DNA of 59,846 bases from Bryobacterales bacterium (GTDB lineage: Bacteria > Acidobacteriota > Terriglobia > Bryobacterales > Bryobacteraceae), in assembly GCA_947446025.1 (NCBI GenBank), contig CANFEY010000025.1, positions 1 to 59,846 on the forward strand, given 5' to 3'. How positions within the stretch are numbered: the first letter of the stretch is position 1; every line of letters begins with the position of its first letter. The notes beneath the pieces are model-generated. The model was not told the origin of the DNA, did not search any database, and was given only the letters and a program-made list of their open reading frames with translations. A program made the translations under genes and the position numbers. Below are positions 1 to 8,716 of the stretch, piece by piece.

Positions 1-4
1 ACTT

Positions 5-148
5 GGCTCGCCCGGACAGGTTCGTCCGCAGGCCCCCTACTCCGCTGCCCCTTCCAAAGGAGGTCTGGATCAACAAACCACAAAGCTCAGACGAAAATAC
101 TCTCTAAACTCCATCCCGGAGTGTCTCAAAGTCGTTGACACGCACCGG
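5..148. repeat. Left copy of 144-bp inverted terminal repeat, probable mobile-element end
   Basis: These bases are the exact reverse complement of 59703-59846, so the window ends in the same sequence in opposite orientation. Identity stops abruptly at 148/149, where a truncated PEP-CTERM reading frame begins. Read outward from that edge the repeat starts CCGGTGCGTGTCAACGACTT; the TGTCAACG...GAGACAC pattern reminds me of IS21-family ends, but no transposase is visible. The simplest inference is that the assembly stopped inside a dispersed element present at both sites. Confidence 0.7.
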
Positions 149-336
149 CTGACTACGCGCTTCGGTTCACAGTGGCTTCCCCAGGCGTGCCCAGCGGCAA
201 CGGTACTCTCGGATTGCCTGGCAACCTAACCCAGTCCGGCACGCTGGATAACGCGGTACCGGAGCCGTCCTCGGTGGGACTCGGCCTGTTGGGCTTGGCA
301 GCCCTGGGCTTGCGGCGCAGAGCTTTCAGGACATAG
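149..336 (+). pseudogene. 3' remnant of a PEP-CTERM exported protein
   Basis: The frame read from 151 encodes about 60 residues ending in a PEP-CTERM sorting signal: VPEPSSVGLGLLGLAALGLRRR, i.e. a PEP box, a hydrophobic helix and an Arg cluster before the stop at 334-336. In family members this tail directs the protein to exosortase and the cell surface. Upstream, the frame meets a stop codon (136-138) inside the terminal repeat, so the signal peptide and body are missing. Either an element inserted here or the assembly joins unrelated sequence; the C-terminal call itself is secure. Confidence 0.7.
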
Positions 337-404
337 GCATACGGTGCCCGGCAGTCTGCGGAGAGCTACAGCGTTGACCCTACCCCGCCGATCTCCCTGG
401 TACT

Positions 405-2387
405 ATGTCCAGCACCCACCGGCCCGCGTTCTTGGATTTCTCTAAGTCCCTGCTCCGGTTCAAGATAGCTGCCACGTTTCTGGCGTTCGCCGTGGTGCTG
501 GGCTTCATCGCCTACCGCTTCCAGACCCGAACCTACGTGATCACCACGCCCGCCGGCATGATCGCCCAGCGCTTTGACCGGGTCTGGTTCGATTCCCGCA
601 ACGCCCTGGTGGGCGCGCGCACGGACGCAGGACTCCTCACCATCCGCCGCGAGGCCAGCCCCGGCACCGCGGCCCGCCAATTCCAGATTCCAGCAGCCAA
701 CTCTGCCTGGGCAGCCGCCCCGGACCTGGACGCAGTCGCCTGGATCGCACCGCCGCGGCTGTGGATCCGCACTGCGGACTCCGAATCCCCCCGGAGCTTC
801 CCCCTGCCCTCCGGGAATCCGCGCACGCTTACCTTTCTCTCCGATGAGAGCATCGCGGCTGTCTTCGCGGATGGCGTGGTCCACCGCTGGGACCCGAACA
901 CCGGCGAAGCGTTTCCCGCGCATGCCCTCGGGGCTGGTGCCTTGGAACAGGCCGTCAGCAACGGCGACTACCTGGCTACCGGAACCGCCGCCACGGCGAG
1001 CCTGTACCGCTACCGCAATGGCCACTGGACCAGTGGAGAAACCCTGCCCGCCCCGGCGAGTCCCTACACCCTTGTAATTCCGGCTCCTGGAGCCATGGCC
1101 GCCATCTCGGGCGGCCTCTTGCGCTACCAGGGCGAAACGCGCAACACCCCCGGTGCGGTGCAGTCGGTCGCCTCTCACCAAGGCACGCTAATCGCCACTG
1201 GAGCGTTTGATCAGGTTTGGGTGGCCACCAGTCCACGGCAAAAGGAGGAAGACTACCAGATCGCCGACGCAGCGCCTGGGTCGGTTCTGGCATCGTCTTC
1301 CGGACGACTGGCCGTCAGCGGAACCTCCGGCACTGCCTTATTCAAACTGGGGTCCGAAGCACGGCTCACGTCGCAGGGCCGCATGGCCACCATGCTCGCA
1401 CTGCTGAACATGATGGTGGCGCTCCTGGTCGCCTTGGCGCCCACGCTGCTGCGCCAACTGCTCAAACTCTTCGCGAAGATACTGGGAGGCCGGGCTGGCG
1501 GCGTAGGTGGAGAATTAGCTCCCGCTACCCTTTCGCCGCCTCCCACCCTCCTCATCGAACGGACCGCCGCTTCGCGCAGCGTGCTGTGGGCCGGCGCGGG
1601 ACTCAGCATGCAGTCGGGCTTCCCCAGCCGCTCCGCGTTGGTCATCAACATTGTGAATCGCGGCATCGTGGAAGGGTGGCTCAATCCCGCCGCCTCAGAC
1701 CGCCTACAACGCCTGATGGCCACCTCCGGCACCGAGGCCGTGGTGAACCAGCTGTGCGCGGAAAATCGTGAGCACATGAACTGCGGGCAGATCCAAGCCA
1801 TGATCCCGAAGTACTCTCAGCTCTCCCGCTGCCATGAGCTGCTGGCCGCCATCCCCTTCGCCGCCGCCATCACCACCAATTACGACGACCTGCTGGATCG
1901 CATGCGGGCCCGCTGGACAGGCATGATCGTCACGCCGCAATCGGAGGAAATCCCACGTCTGCGCGGCATTCCGTTTCTGCTGAAGCTCTACGGTCATCTC
2001 TCCACGCCGGAATCCGTGCGTCTCTCGCGCAGCAAGCTGGCGGAAGCCTTCCCCGCCTCCGCGCGCGAGCTGGTCAATCGCGTAGGCAGCATGAACACTC
2101 TGCTATTCTCCGGTGCGTCGCTCGAAGGACTGCTGGCGGACTTGGACGCGCTCGGCCTGGCCGAGGTCCGCGGCGGCACGCACTTCGCCCTGGTCGGCAC
2201 CGCCAACCCGCAGTGGAAGAAGATCGCGGCCGAGTTGAAGGGCCGCTATGCCATCGAAGTCCTGGCTTGCAGCGAGGAGACCATCGCCGTAGAACTACCG
2301 AAGTTCCTCACCGAACTGCAGGCCGCCGTGGAAAAGGTCCAGCAAGCAAAGGCAGAAGAGCCGGTACTGACGGAAACAGCGGCTTAG
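405..2387 (+). CDS. Membrane protein with propeller-like domain and C-terminal SIR2-family domain
   Basis: 660 residues. A membrane segment lies at about 20-37, a beta-rich repetitive region resembling a WD/propeller fold at about 45-315, a second membrane segment at about 327-347, a Gly/Pro-rich linker, and a SIR2-like domain at about 391-640. SIR2 hallmarks are intact: GAGLS (397-401), TTNYDD (490-495), YGH with the presumed catalytic His at 531, and FSGASLEGLLADLD (568-581). The two helices imply a propeller outside and SIR2 inside the cytoplasm. SIR2 domains of this kind hydrolyse NAD in several antiphage systems; a defence or stress role here is inference. It stands alone and converges on the HIT gene with a 4-bp overlap. 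The propeller call is less certain than SIR2. Confidence 0.75.
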   Translation: MSSTHRPAFLDFSKSLLRFKIAATFLAFAVVLGFIAYRFQTRTYVITTPAGMIAQRFDRVWFDSRNALVGARTDAGLLTIRREASPGTAARQFQIPAANSAWAAAPDLDAVAWIAPPRLWIRTADSESPRSFPLPSGNPRTLTFLSDESIAAVFADGVVHRWDPNTGEAFPAHALGAGALEQAVSNGDYLATGTAATASLYRYRNGHWTSGETLPAPASPYTLVIPAPGAMAAISGGLLRYQGETRNTPGAVQSVASHQGTLIATGAFDQVWVATSPRQKEEDYQIADAAPGSVLASSSGRLAVSGTSGTALFKLGSEARLTSQGRMATMLALLNMMVALLVALAPTLLRQLLKLFAKILGGRAGGVGGELAPATLSPPPTLLIERTAASRSVLWAGAGLSMQSGFPSRSALVINIVNRGIVEGWLNPAASDRLQRLMATSGTEAVVNQLCAENREHMNCGQIQAMIPKYSQLSRCHELLAAIPFAAAITTNYDDLLDRMRARWTGMIVTPQSEEIPRLRGIPFLLKLYGHLSTPESVRLSRSKLAEAFPASARELVNRVGSMNTLLFSGASLEGLLADLDALGLAEVRGGTHFALVGTANPQWKKIAAELKGRYAIEVLACSEETIAVELPKFLTELQAAVEKVQQAKAEEPVLTETAA

Positions 2388-2872
2388 GACAGCGCATCCT
2401 TCAGGCGTTTGTAGGTTACCGCCAGTTCCTCTGGCAGCATCCGGGTTTCCGCCACCGTCGAAAGAAAACTCGCATCGCCCGACCATCGCGGCAACATATG
2501 CAGGTGAATATGCCCCGCCACCCCGGCCCCGGCCGCTTGACCCAGGTTCATGCCAACGTTGATGCCGTCTGGATTGTACAGCGCCCGCAGCGCCGCCTCA
2601 CAGCGCACCGCCAGTTGCATCATCTCCGTCAAGGTGTCCGGATGCGCGTCCACCAGCTTATCGACGTGCTCATACGGCGCGATCAGCAGGTGCCCGTTAG
2701 TGTACGGGAACAGATTCAGCATGACGAAGTTGCGGGCCGCGCGCAGCACGATGTAGTACTTCTCGTCTTCGTTCGCCGCAGGCTGGGTACAGAAAATGCA
2801 GCGGTCCGGCGAGGTTTCTCCCGAATGCGAAGAAACGTAGCGATAGCGCCACGGAGTCCACAGCCGATCCAT
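2384..2872 (-). CDS. HIT-family nucleotide hydrolase/phosphorylase
   Basis: 162 residues. The histidine triad HIHLHML is at 121-127, within GHIHLHMLPRW, and the family's N-terminal CIFC pair is at 25-28. HIT proteins with this LW-PWR-Y start and Cys pair resemble bacterial Ap4A phosphorylase-like enzymes, which cleave dinucleoside polyphosphates or nucleotide conjugates through a histidine-bound nucleotidyl intermediate. The substrate cannot be told from sequence. It is followed upstream on the same strand by the HU/IHF gene with a 15-base gap, so the HU/IHF and HIT genes are probably co-transcribed. Confidence 0.85.
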   Translation of the reverse strand: MDRLWTPWRYRYVSSHSGETSPDRCIFCTQPAANEDEKYYIVLRAARNFVMLNLFPYTNGHLLIAPYEHVDKLVDAHPDTLTEMMQLAVRCEAALRALYNPDGINVGMNLGQAAGAGVAGHIHLHMLPRWSGDASFLSTVAETRMLPEELAVTYKRLKDALS

Positions 2873-2887
2873 TATTCAGGCTTCACT

Positions 2888-3181
2888 TTACTCAGTCTTC
2901 GCGGGACTACCGTTGACCAAGTCCTTCAATTCCTTGCTGGGCTTGAAATACGGGATGCGCTTGGCGGGAACGTCCACCCGGTCCCCGGTCTTCGGATTGC
3001 GACCCACGCGAGGCTGGCGGCTGCGCGTGCGGAAGCTGCCGAACCCGCGGATCTCAATCTTGTCGCCCGTGCGCAACGCCCGGACCACGCTACCGAGAAT
3101 GGCCTCGACGATCACTTCGGAATCCTTGCGGGTCATCTCCACGACGCGCGAGACTTCTTCGATCAATTCTGCCTTGGTCAT
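2888..3181 (-). CDS. HU/IHF-family nucleoid DNA-binding protein
   Basis: 97 residues, usual length for the family. It starts MTKAELIEEVSRV and carries the conserved arm region GFGSFRTRSRQPRVGRNPKTG followed by VPAKRIPYFKPSKELKD. Proteins of this family bind and sharply bend DNA as dimers, compacting the chromosome and assisting promoters and recombination. The position directly downstream of rpsA matches the rpsA-ihfB order of many bacteria, which favours an IHF-beta-like role. The sequence alone does not separate HU from IHF. Confidence 0.92.
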   Translation of the reverse strand: MTKAELIEEVSRVVEMTRKDSEVIVEAILGSVVRALRTGDKIEIRGFGSFRTRSRQPRVGRNPKTGDRVDVPAKRIPYFKPSKELKDLVNGSPAKTE

Positions 3182-3198
3182 ACGTTTGTAGCGGCCGG

Positions 3199-4941
3199 TT
3201 ACCGGCTATCCCCTTTTTGTCTTCGATTCATGGCTTCTTCCATGGTCATGGTAGCGGCGGCGGCCTGACGCTGGTAATCTTCCAGACGCCCGCGCTCTTC
3301 GTCCTCAGCCACGGCACGAAGGCTCAAGCCGATCTTCTTGTCGCCTTCGTTCATCTTAACGATCTTAAAATCATACTCTTCCCCGAGCGGCAGCGGGGAA
3401 TCCCCATCACCGGCATTGGCCCCGGCGTCCGGCATCGCCGGAATTTCCGACTTGTGGCACAACGCTTCCACGCCCGGCGCCAACTCTACAAACACCCCGA
3501 ACGCCGCCGTCCGGATCACCCGTCCGCGCACCAAATCGCCCGCCTCATGCGCCCGGAAGAAACTCTCCCACGCGTCCGGCTGCAACTGCTTGATGCCCAG
3601 CGACAGCCGCCGGTTCGGAGCGTCGATGCTCAGGATCACCGACTGCATCGTCTGACCTTTTTTCAGAAGCTCCGACGGATGCTTGATGTGCTTGGTCCAC
3701 GAAATGTCGGACACATGCACCAGTCCATCCACACCTTCTTCGATTTCCAGAAACGCGCCGAAGTCCGTCAGCTTCCGCACCCGGCCCTCAACCACGCTGC
3801 CTATCGAGTAGCGGTCACCCACTGTGGTCCAAGGGTCGGCTTCCAGCTGCTTAATCCCAAGAGAGACACGGCGCTCTTTTTGTTTCACCTCAATGACCAC
3901 GGCTTCCACCTGATCACCCGGCTTCATCACCTTGTTGGGATGCTTCATGCGCCGGCTCCACGTCATTTCGGAAACGTGGATCAGCCCTTCGACGCCCGGT
4001 TCAATCTCCACGAACGCGCCGTAGTCGGTCACGCTCATCACCCGGCCCACGATGCGGCTGCCCTGCGGCAACCGGTCCGTCATGCTCTCCCACGGGTCCG
4101 GCGTCATCTGGCGGATGCCCAGCGAAATGCGCTCCTTGGCGCGGTCGAACTTGAGTACCCTCGCGGTGACTTCCTGGCCCACCTGCAAAACCTGCGAGGG
4201 GTGCGTCACGCGCCCGTGCGACATGTCGCTGACGTGCAGCAGCCCATCAATGCCGCCCAGATCGACAAACGCGCCGTAGTCGGTGAGCGTTTTGACCACT
4301 CCGGTGACCGTGCCGCCTTCGGCTACGTTTTCCAGCGCGGCGGATTTTCGCGACTTGCGCTCTTCCTCCACCACCAACTTGCGCGAGACCACCACGTTGC
4401 CGCGCCGGCGGTTAACCGTGACCACGCGCACCTGCATGTCCTGTCCCACGAACTGGTCCAGGTTGTGTACAGGCTGCGAATCCACTTGTGATCCTGGCAT
4501 GAACGCATCCACGCCCACATCGACTCTCAGCCCGCCCTTGGTGACTTCCAGAACCCGCCCGGTGAGCAGCCTGTGATCGCGCTCAGCTTCTTCGAGCGTG
4601 TCCCACACGCGCAGCCGCGCGGCGTTCCGGTAGGAGAGCAGTACGTAGCCTTCAGGCGGTGGACCTGAGCGGTCCGCCATCACGTCAATCGTATCGCCGC
4701 GCTTGACCGTAGTTGTGCCATCGGGACTGCGGAACTGCTCCAGCGGCACACTGCCTTCCAGCTTGTAGCCGAAGTCGACAATGACGTCCTTGGCGGTGAC
4801 GGCCACCACCAGCCCTTTGAGCAGCTCTCCCTCGGCCGGTGGAGCCAAGTGACTATGCTCATCGAGCATATGCGCGAAGTCTTCGTCGCCTTGAGCGGCG
4901 GCTTCGCGATCCAGATCCTCGAGATTTTCGTCTTGCGCCAT
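3199..4941 (-). CDS. rpsA: 30S ribosomal protein S1
   Basis: 580 residues from the ATG at 4941 (MAQDENLEDLD); an upstream ATG at 5013 would add 24 residues unlike S1 and is less likely. Six S1 RNA-binding repeats are visible at roughly 40-105, 120-190, 205-275, 290-360, 378-448 and 465-540. The central ones share the DYGAFV-GV-GLLHVSDM signature. S1 binds mRNA on the small subunit and helps initiate translation, especially of structured leaders. The HU/IHF gene follows after 17 bases. Confidence 0.95.
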   Translation of the reverse strand: MAQDENLEDLDREAAAQGDEDFAHMLDEHSHLAPPAEGELLKGLVVAVTAKDVIVDFGYKLEGSVPLEQFRSPDGTTTVKRGDTIDVMADRSGPPPEGYVLLSYRNAARLRVWDTLEEAERDHRLLTGRVLEVTKGGLRVDVGVDAFMPGSQVDSQPVHNLDQFVGQDMQVRVVTVNRRRGNVVVSRKLVVEEERKSRKSAALENVAEGGTVTGVVKTLTDYGAFVDLGGIDGLLHVSDMSHGRVTHPSQVLQVGQEVTARVLKFDRAKERISLGIRQMTPDPWESMTDRLPQGSRIVGRVMSVTDYGAFVEIEPGVEGLIHVSEMTWSRRMKHPNKVMKPGDQVEAVVIEVKQKERRVSLGIKQLEADPWTTVGDRYSIGSVVEGRVRKLTDFGAFLEIEEGVDGLVHVSDISWTKHIKHPSELLKKGQTMQSVILSIDAPNRRLSLGIKQLQPDAWESFFRAHEAGDLVRGRVIRTAAFGVFVELAPGVEALCHKSEIPAMPDAGANAGDGDSPLPLGEEYDFKIVKMNEGDKKIGLSLRAVAEDEERGRLEDYQRQAAAATMTMEEAMNRRQKGDSR

Positions 4942-5075
4942 GGCCCTGTTATCCGGGAAAAACCCGACAACTGATTGAAAGAGAAGTACTTCAGGCACTA
5001 TAGCGGAGGCCAATCCGGCTTGTCAACCAAACGCGTGCGACGGAGCGCACGCCTTTCTAATGTTAAGATGAGGCC

Positions 5076-5969
5076 GTGATTCAACGCATCCTTGCAACTC
5101 TCATTCTGGGCGCATCGCTCTTGTTCCCCCAAGGCTTGTTCTCCCAAGGCGTGGACTTCAACACGCAGCAAATTGAGACGGTCAAGATCGCCGACAACCT
5201 GCACGTCCTCATGGGCGGCCCGGCGCAAGGCAACGTCCTGGTCTCCACCGGACCCGACGGCATCTTCCTGGTGGATAGCATGTACGCGCCCATGCACCAG
5301 AAGATCGTGGACGCGATCCGCAAGCTGAGCTCCGCCCCCATCCGCTACGTGGTCAACACGCACATGCATGGCGACCACACCGCCGGTAATGAGGCCATGG
5401 CCAAGCTGGGGGCGGTGGTCCTCTCACAAGACAACATGCGCAAACGCATGGCGGAGGCGAAAGGGGCCATCCCCGGCAACCTGCCCGCCGCCACCTACGG
5501 CACCAGCATGACGCTGCATTTCAACGGCGATGAGATCCTGATCTTCCACCCCGACCCCGCGCACACCGACGGCGATTCCATCATCTACTTCAAGAAAGCC
5601 AACGTGATGCACGTGGGCGACGTGCCAGCCTCGCTGCGCTACCCCAACATCGGTGTCGACGACGGCGGCTCAGTGGACGGCATGATCGCCGCCGGCAACC
5701 AGGTGATGAAGGTGGCCAACGCCACCACCAAGATCATCCCCGGCCACCTAGGCCCTGTGATCGGCTTCAACGAAATCAAGCAGCAGCTCGAAATGTTCGC
5801 AGCGATTCGGGCCCGTGTGGTCACGGCGATCCGTGAGGGCAAGACGCTGGAACAAGTGGTCGCGGCCAAGATCACGAAAGACTTCGACCCCGACAGATTG
5901 GGTGGCGCGATCACCCCCGACCGTTTCGTCACTTTGGTCTACACGGACTTGTGGCGCAGGCTGAGGTAG
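5076..5969 (+). CDS. Exported metallo-beta-lactamase-fold hydrolase
   Basis: 297 residues with an N-terminal signal peptide (hydrophobic 5-23). The zinc-site motifs are HMHGDH at 96-101, His163 in AHTDGDS and His224 in PGHLGP, all in the expected order and spacing. It resembles secreted MBL-fold enzymes related to class B3/quinoprotein-relay-type hydrolases rather than a proven beta-lactamase. Translation starts at GTG 5076, since the nearby ATG at 5068 reads into a stop after three codons. The gene is divergent from rpsA and stands alone. Confidence 0.85.
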   Translation: MIQRILATLILGASLLFPQGLFSQGVDFNTQQIETVKIADNLHVLMGGPAQGNVLVSTGPDGIFLVDSMYAPMHQKIVDAIRKLSSAPIRYVVNTHMHGDHTAGNEAMAKLGAVVLSQDNMRKRMAEAKGAIPGNLPAATYGTSMTLHFNGDEILIFHPDPAHTDGDSIIYFKKANVMHVGDVPASLRYPNIGVDDGGSVDGMIAAGNQVMKVANATTKIIPGHLGPVIGFNEIKQQLEMFAAIRARVVTAIREGKTLEQVVAAKITKDFDPDRLGGAITPDRFVTLVYTDLWRRLR

Positions 5970-5972
5970 CGT

Positions 5973-7781
5973 TCAACGAATGGTGATGCGCACGGGATTG
6001 GCGGCCTTGCCATCCGCGCTGAGCGCGACTTCAACCTCACCCCGCCCCGCCAGCGATCTCGATAAGCGCAGGTTTACTTGGTCCAGTCCCACAAGCCCCG
6101 GTGCCGCACCGGCATAGAGCACATCACTACTAACCCCGCCAACGGTGACGTTGACCGCGGCCAGCGCGCTCCGAGACCTAATCCCGGTGCCGTAGAGAAT
6201 CAGGAAGACTTGATCGCTTGCCGGCCCCAGATCAATCGGCGAGGTCACGGGTTCGACCTGCTGCGTGCCATCGGCCCTGACTCGCAACACCTGAGCCGCT
6301 CCCGCGAAGAATCCCGGCGCCACTCCTGCGATCTCAACTAAACCAGCCGCGACGAGACTCTCGCCCCTGTTCACGGTGACGGTGGCCAAACCGCCCACCG
6401 CCGTGCCACCCGGAATTTGGTAATTGATCTGTGCGGGCGAGACAAAGAACAACGGAGCCACCCGTTCCGTGCCCGTACGATCACGAACCTTTACACTCAC
6501 TCCCGCCATCTGAGTCAGCGGAGGATCTGAGGCCCCTATCTGAGTGTTCGCCGCCAGACTCGCCCCGAACCCGGAGGCGATCGATTCCGGCGCTAGCGCC
6601 CCGCCCGCCACAAAGCTCGCCGCCGAGACGCTGGTCACACTTGCCGCGCCGCTGTCGAATAGCTCGGCGCTATTGGCTCCTCCCCCTGCCACCAGCACCT
6701 TACCGTTCGTGAGCAGTGTAACCGTGTGACCGGAGCGGAATGTCTTCAGGCTCGCGGTGGCGCTCCAGCTTCCGGTTGCGGGGTCGTAGAGGTCCGCGCT
6801 GTCCAAGGAGTTGCACCCCGGACTAAGCCCACCAACAACGAGCACTTTGCCATTAGGCAGCACGGTTGCGTAGTTATTATGGGAGTAATCGTTACGGGTT
6901 GAGATCGATTTATCGGTGGGACTCCATCGTCCCGTCGCGGGGTCGTAGAGTTCCGCGCTATCCACGCCGTTGCAGAAGTCATCCCCGTCAATTCCCCCGC
7001 CAGAAACCAACACATTCCCGCTGGGCAGCAGAACCACTTGGTGATCCCATAAATGAGCAACGCGGGTACTGCCGGTTGCCGTCCATTTCCCGGTGGTGGG
7101 GTCGTAGAGTTCCGCGCTCTCCGGAAGACCCTGACGAAAGGCGCCACCCACAACCAAGACCTTGCCGCCGGGCAATAAGGTGGCCGTGTGACCGGAACGT
7201 ACCGTTGTCATCAGCCCGACTGGACGCCATGCGCCGGTGGCCGGATCGTACAACTCCGCGCTACTGTGTGAAGAAAACCGATTGGGTTTACCGCCCGCCA
7301 CCAGGACCCAGCCATCTGCCAGCAGAGTAGCCGTGGCGCTCATGCGGGGAACGCTGATACTGCCGGCACCGCTCCATGTTCCCGTTTCCGGATCATAGAT
7401 CTCCGCGGTGGTCACGCCGATGTCGTAACCATTGTCGCCGCCGACCACCAAGACTTTGCCGTTGGTCAGCCGCACCGCGAGGTGCCCTCCACGCGGAGTA
7501 CTGAGGCTGCCCGTAGCGCTCCATCTACCCGTCGCAGGATCATAGAGTTCCGCGCCTTCGATCCCGCGCCAAGAGGGCGGGCTGTTTCCCAAAAATTCTC
7601 TGCCGCCCGCGACTAGCACTTTGCCGTTTGCGAGCAAGGTTGCCGTGTGCGCCCGCCGCGGCGTACCGAGCGATCCAGTGACGCTCCAGTTCGGTTGTTG
7701 TGCCTGGACCGAATCGGCACGCCCCAATAGAAAGATCAACACTGAAGTGCCAACCAGCGTGAAACGAGTATGCGGATTCAT
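5973..7781 (-). CDS. Secreted kelch-repeat protein with Solibacter-type C-terminal domain
   Basis: 602 residues. A signal peptide (about 1-28) precedes a run of kelch repeats to about residue 380, each carrying variants of TATLL-NGKVLVAGG and SAELYDPATG-WSATG, which form a beta-propeller. Residues from about 385 to the end match the domain catalogued as TIGR03437, including FFVSPAQINYQIP and LILYGTGIR, typical of Solibacter-lineage exported proteins. The role is unknown; surface binding or scaffold functions are usual for such propellers. The gene is divergent from the AraC regulator, with only about 70 bases between likely starts. Confidence 0.85.
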   Translation of the reverse strand: MNPHTRFTLVGTSVLIFLLGRADSVQAQQPNWSVTGSLGTPRRAHTATLLANGKVLVAGGREFLGNSPPSWRGIEGAELYDPATGRWSATGSLSTPRGGHLAVRLTNGKVLVVGGDNGYDIGVTTAEIYDPETGTWSGAGSISVPRMSATATLLADGWVLVAGGKPNRFSSHSSAELYDPATGAWRPVGLMTTVRSGHTATLLPGGKVLVVGGAFRQGLPESAELYDPTTGKWTATGSTRVAHLWDHQVVLLPSGNVLVSGGGIDGDDFCNGVDSAELYDPATGRWSPTDKSISTRNDYSHNNYATVLPNGKVLVVGGLSPGCNSLDSADLYDPATGSWSATASLKTFRSGHTVTLLTNGKVLVAGGGANSAELFDSGAASVTSVSAASFVAGGALAPESIASGFGASLAANTQIGASDPPLTQMAGVSVKVRDRTGTERVAPLFFVSPAQINYQIPGGTAVGGLATVTVNRGESLVAAGLVEIAGVAPGFFAGAAQVLRVRADGTQQVEPVTSPIDLGPASDQVFLILYGTGIRSRSALAAVNVTVGGVSSDVLYAGAAPGLVGLDQVNLRLSRSLAGRGEVEVALSADGKAANPVRITIR

Positions 7782-7853
7782 TCCGTGCTCCTTTGGGCTG
7801 CGACCATGCTACCGCTTATCTTGCTACAGAATGCAAATGGTGGCATAGTACAA

Positions 7854-8708
7854 ATGCGTCATCGTCCGAGAAAGGAACGTAGGCTTTTGCAGGTGCTTCA
7901 GACACAGAAACCCAGCGGGGCGCTGCGGGCAGTGGTCAGAACCTATGCACAACGCGACGTTGAAGCTAGCGACGCAGCCTTCAGGCAAGTGGGTCCGGCC
8001 AGACTGGAGCCGACTTTGGAGTTCCAGTTTCACGGGGCTTTTGACGTGCGGCGCCCGGATGGTCTCGTCAACGCTGCACCTAGCCTAGTTGTTGTGGGCG
8101 GGTACTCAGAACCTGTCGAGCTCATTTCTCGAGGGCGAATCCAGACTTTCGCCGTCTTCTTTCAGCCAACCGGGTTCTCGCGTTTGTTCGGGATCGGTAA
8201 CCGCGAGTTGTTCAATCGTTTCCATGACGCCCACGCGGTCTTGGGAAGCCAAATCGAAGCACTGCGGTGCCAATTGGCGGAGACCGAGAGTTTTGACAAA
8301 CGGGCACGGATTACCGACGCGTTTTTGTGTAAGCAACTGAGCAGGGCTAGGCGAGCGGAGTCCATGTGGCAGATCGCGGATCACATGTTCGAAGAAAAGG
8401 GTGTACTAAGAATGCACGACGTCGCCTATTTACAAGGAATGGGCATGCGGCAATTCGAGCGGACATTCCAGCAGCAGATCGGCACCACGCCCAAACAATT
8501 CGCTCGTATTGCGCGCTTTACGTCCGCGCTCGACGCCAAAGCCGCTTCCCCGCATCGCCCATGGCTGTACATTGCGCATACGTTCGGCTATTACGATCAG
8601 ATGCACATGGTCCGGGATTTCCACGAGCTCGCTGGCTGCGCGCCTGGAACGATGCTTGCCAATATCGGCGACAGCCGCCCGCCCTCACAATTATTGGTTA
8701 GCGTCTAA
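7854..8708 (+). CDS. AraC-family transcriptional regulator
   Basis: 284 residues from the ATG at 7854; longer frames from 7770 would run into the divergent kelch gene's start. The C-terminal third holds the two helix-turn-helix motifs of AraC proteins: MHDVAYLQGMGMRQFERTFQ followed by TPKQFARIARF and the later YYDQMHMVRDFHELAG. The N-terminal half resembles the sensory domain that accompanies this HTH type in many soil bacteria. The likely target is its own promoter or the divergent kelch gene, inferred only from position. Confidence 0.82.
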   Translation: MRHRPRKERRLLQVLQTQKPSGALRAVVRTYAQRDVEASDAAFRQVGPARLEPTLEFQFHGAFDVRRPDGLVNAAPSLVVVGGYSEPVELISRGRIQTFAVFFQPTGFSRLFGIGNRELFNRFHDAHAVLGSQIEALRCQLAETESFDKRARITDAFLCKQLSRARRAESMWQIADHMFEEKGVLRMHDVAYLQGMGMRQFERTFQQQIGTTPKQFARIARFTSALDAKAASPHRPWLYIAHTFGYYDQMHMVRDFHELAGCAPGTMLANIGDSRPPSQLLVSV

Positions 8709-8716
8709 GCCGGCAT

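Noticed and set aside
2213-3268. 351-codon plus-strand frame over the HIT and HU/IHF genes
   Set aside because: It runs antisense to two genes with clear family motifs and its product is Arg/His/Gln-rich without any domain.
4941-5013. S1 start at the upstream ATG 5013
   Set aside because: The extra 24 residues are hydrophobic and unlike S1; MAQDENLEDLD at 4941 is a normal S1 opening.
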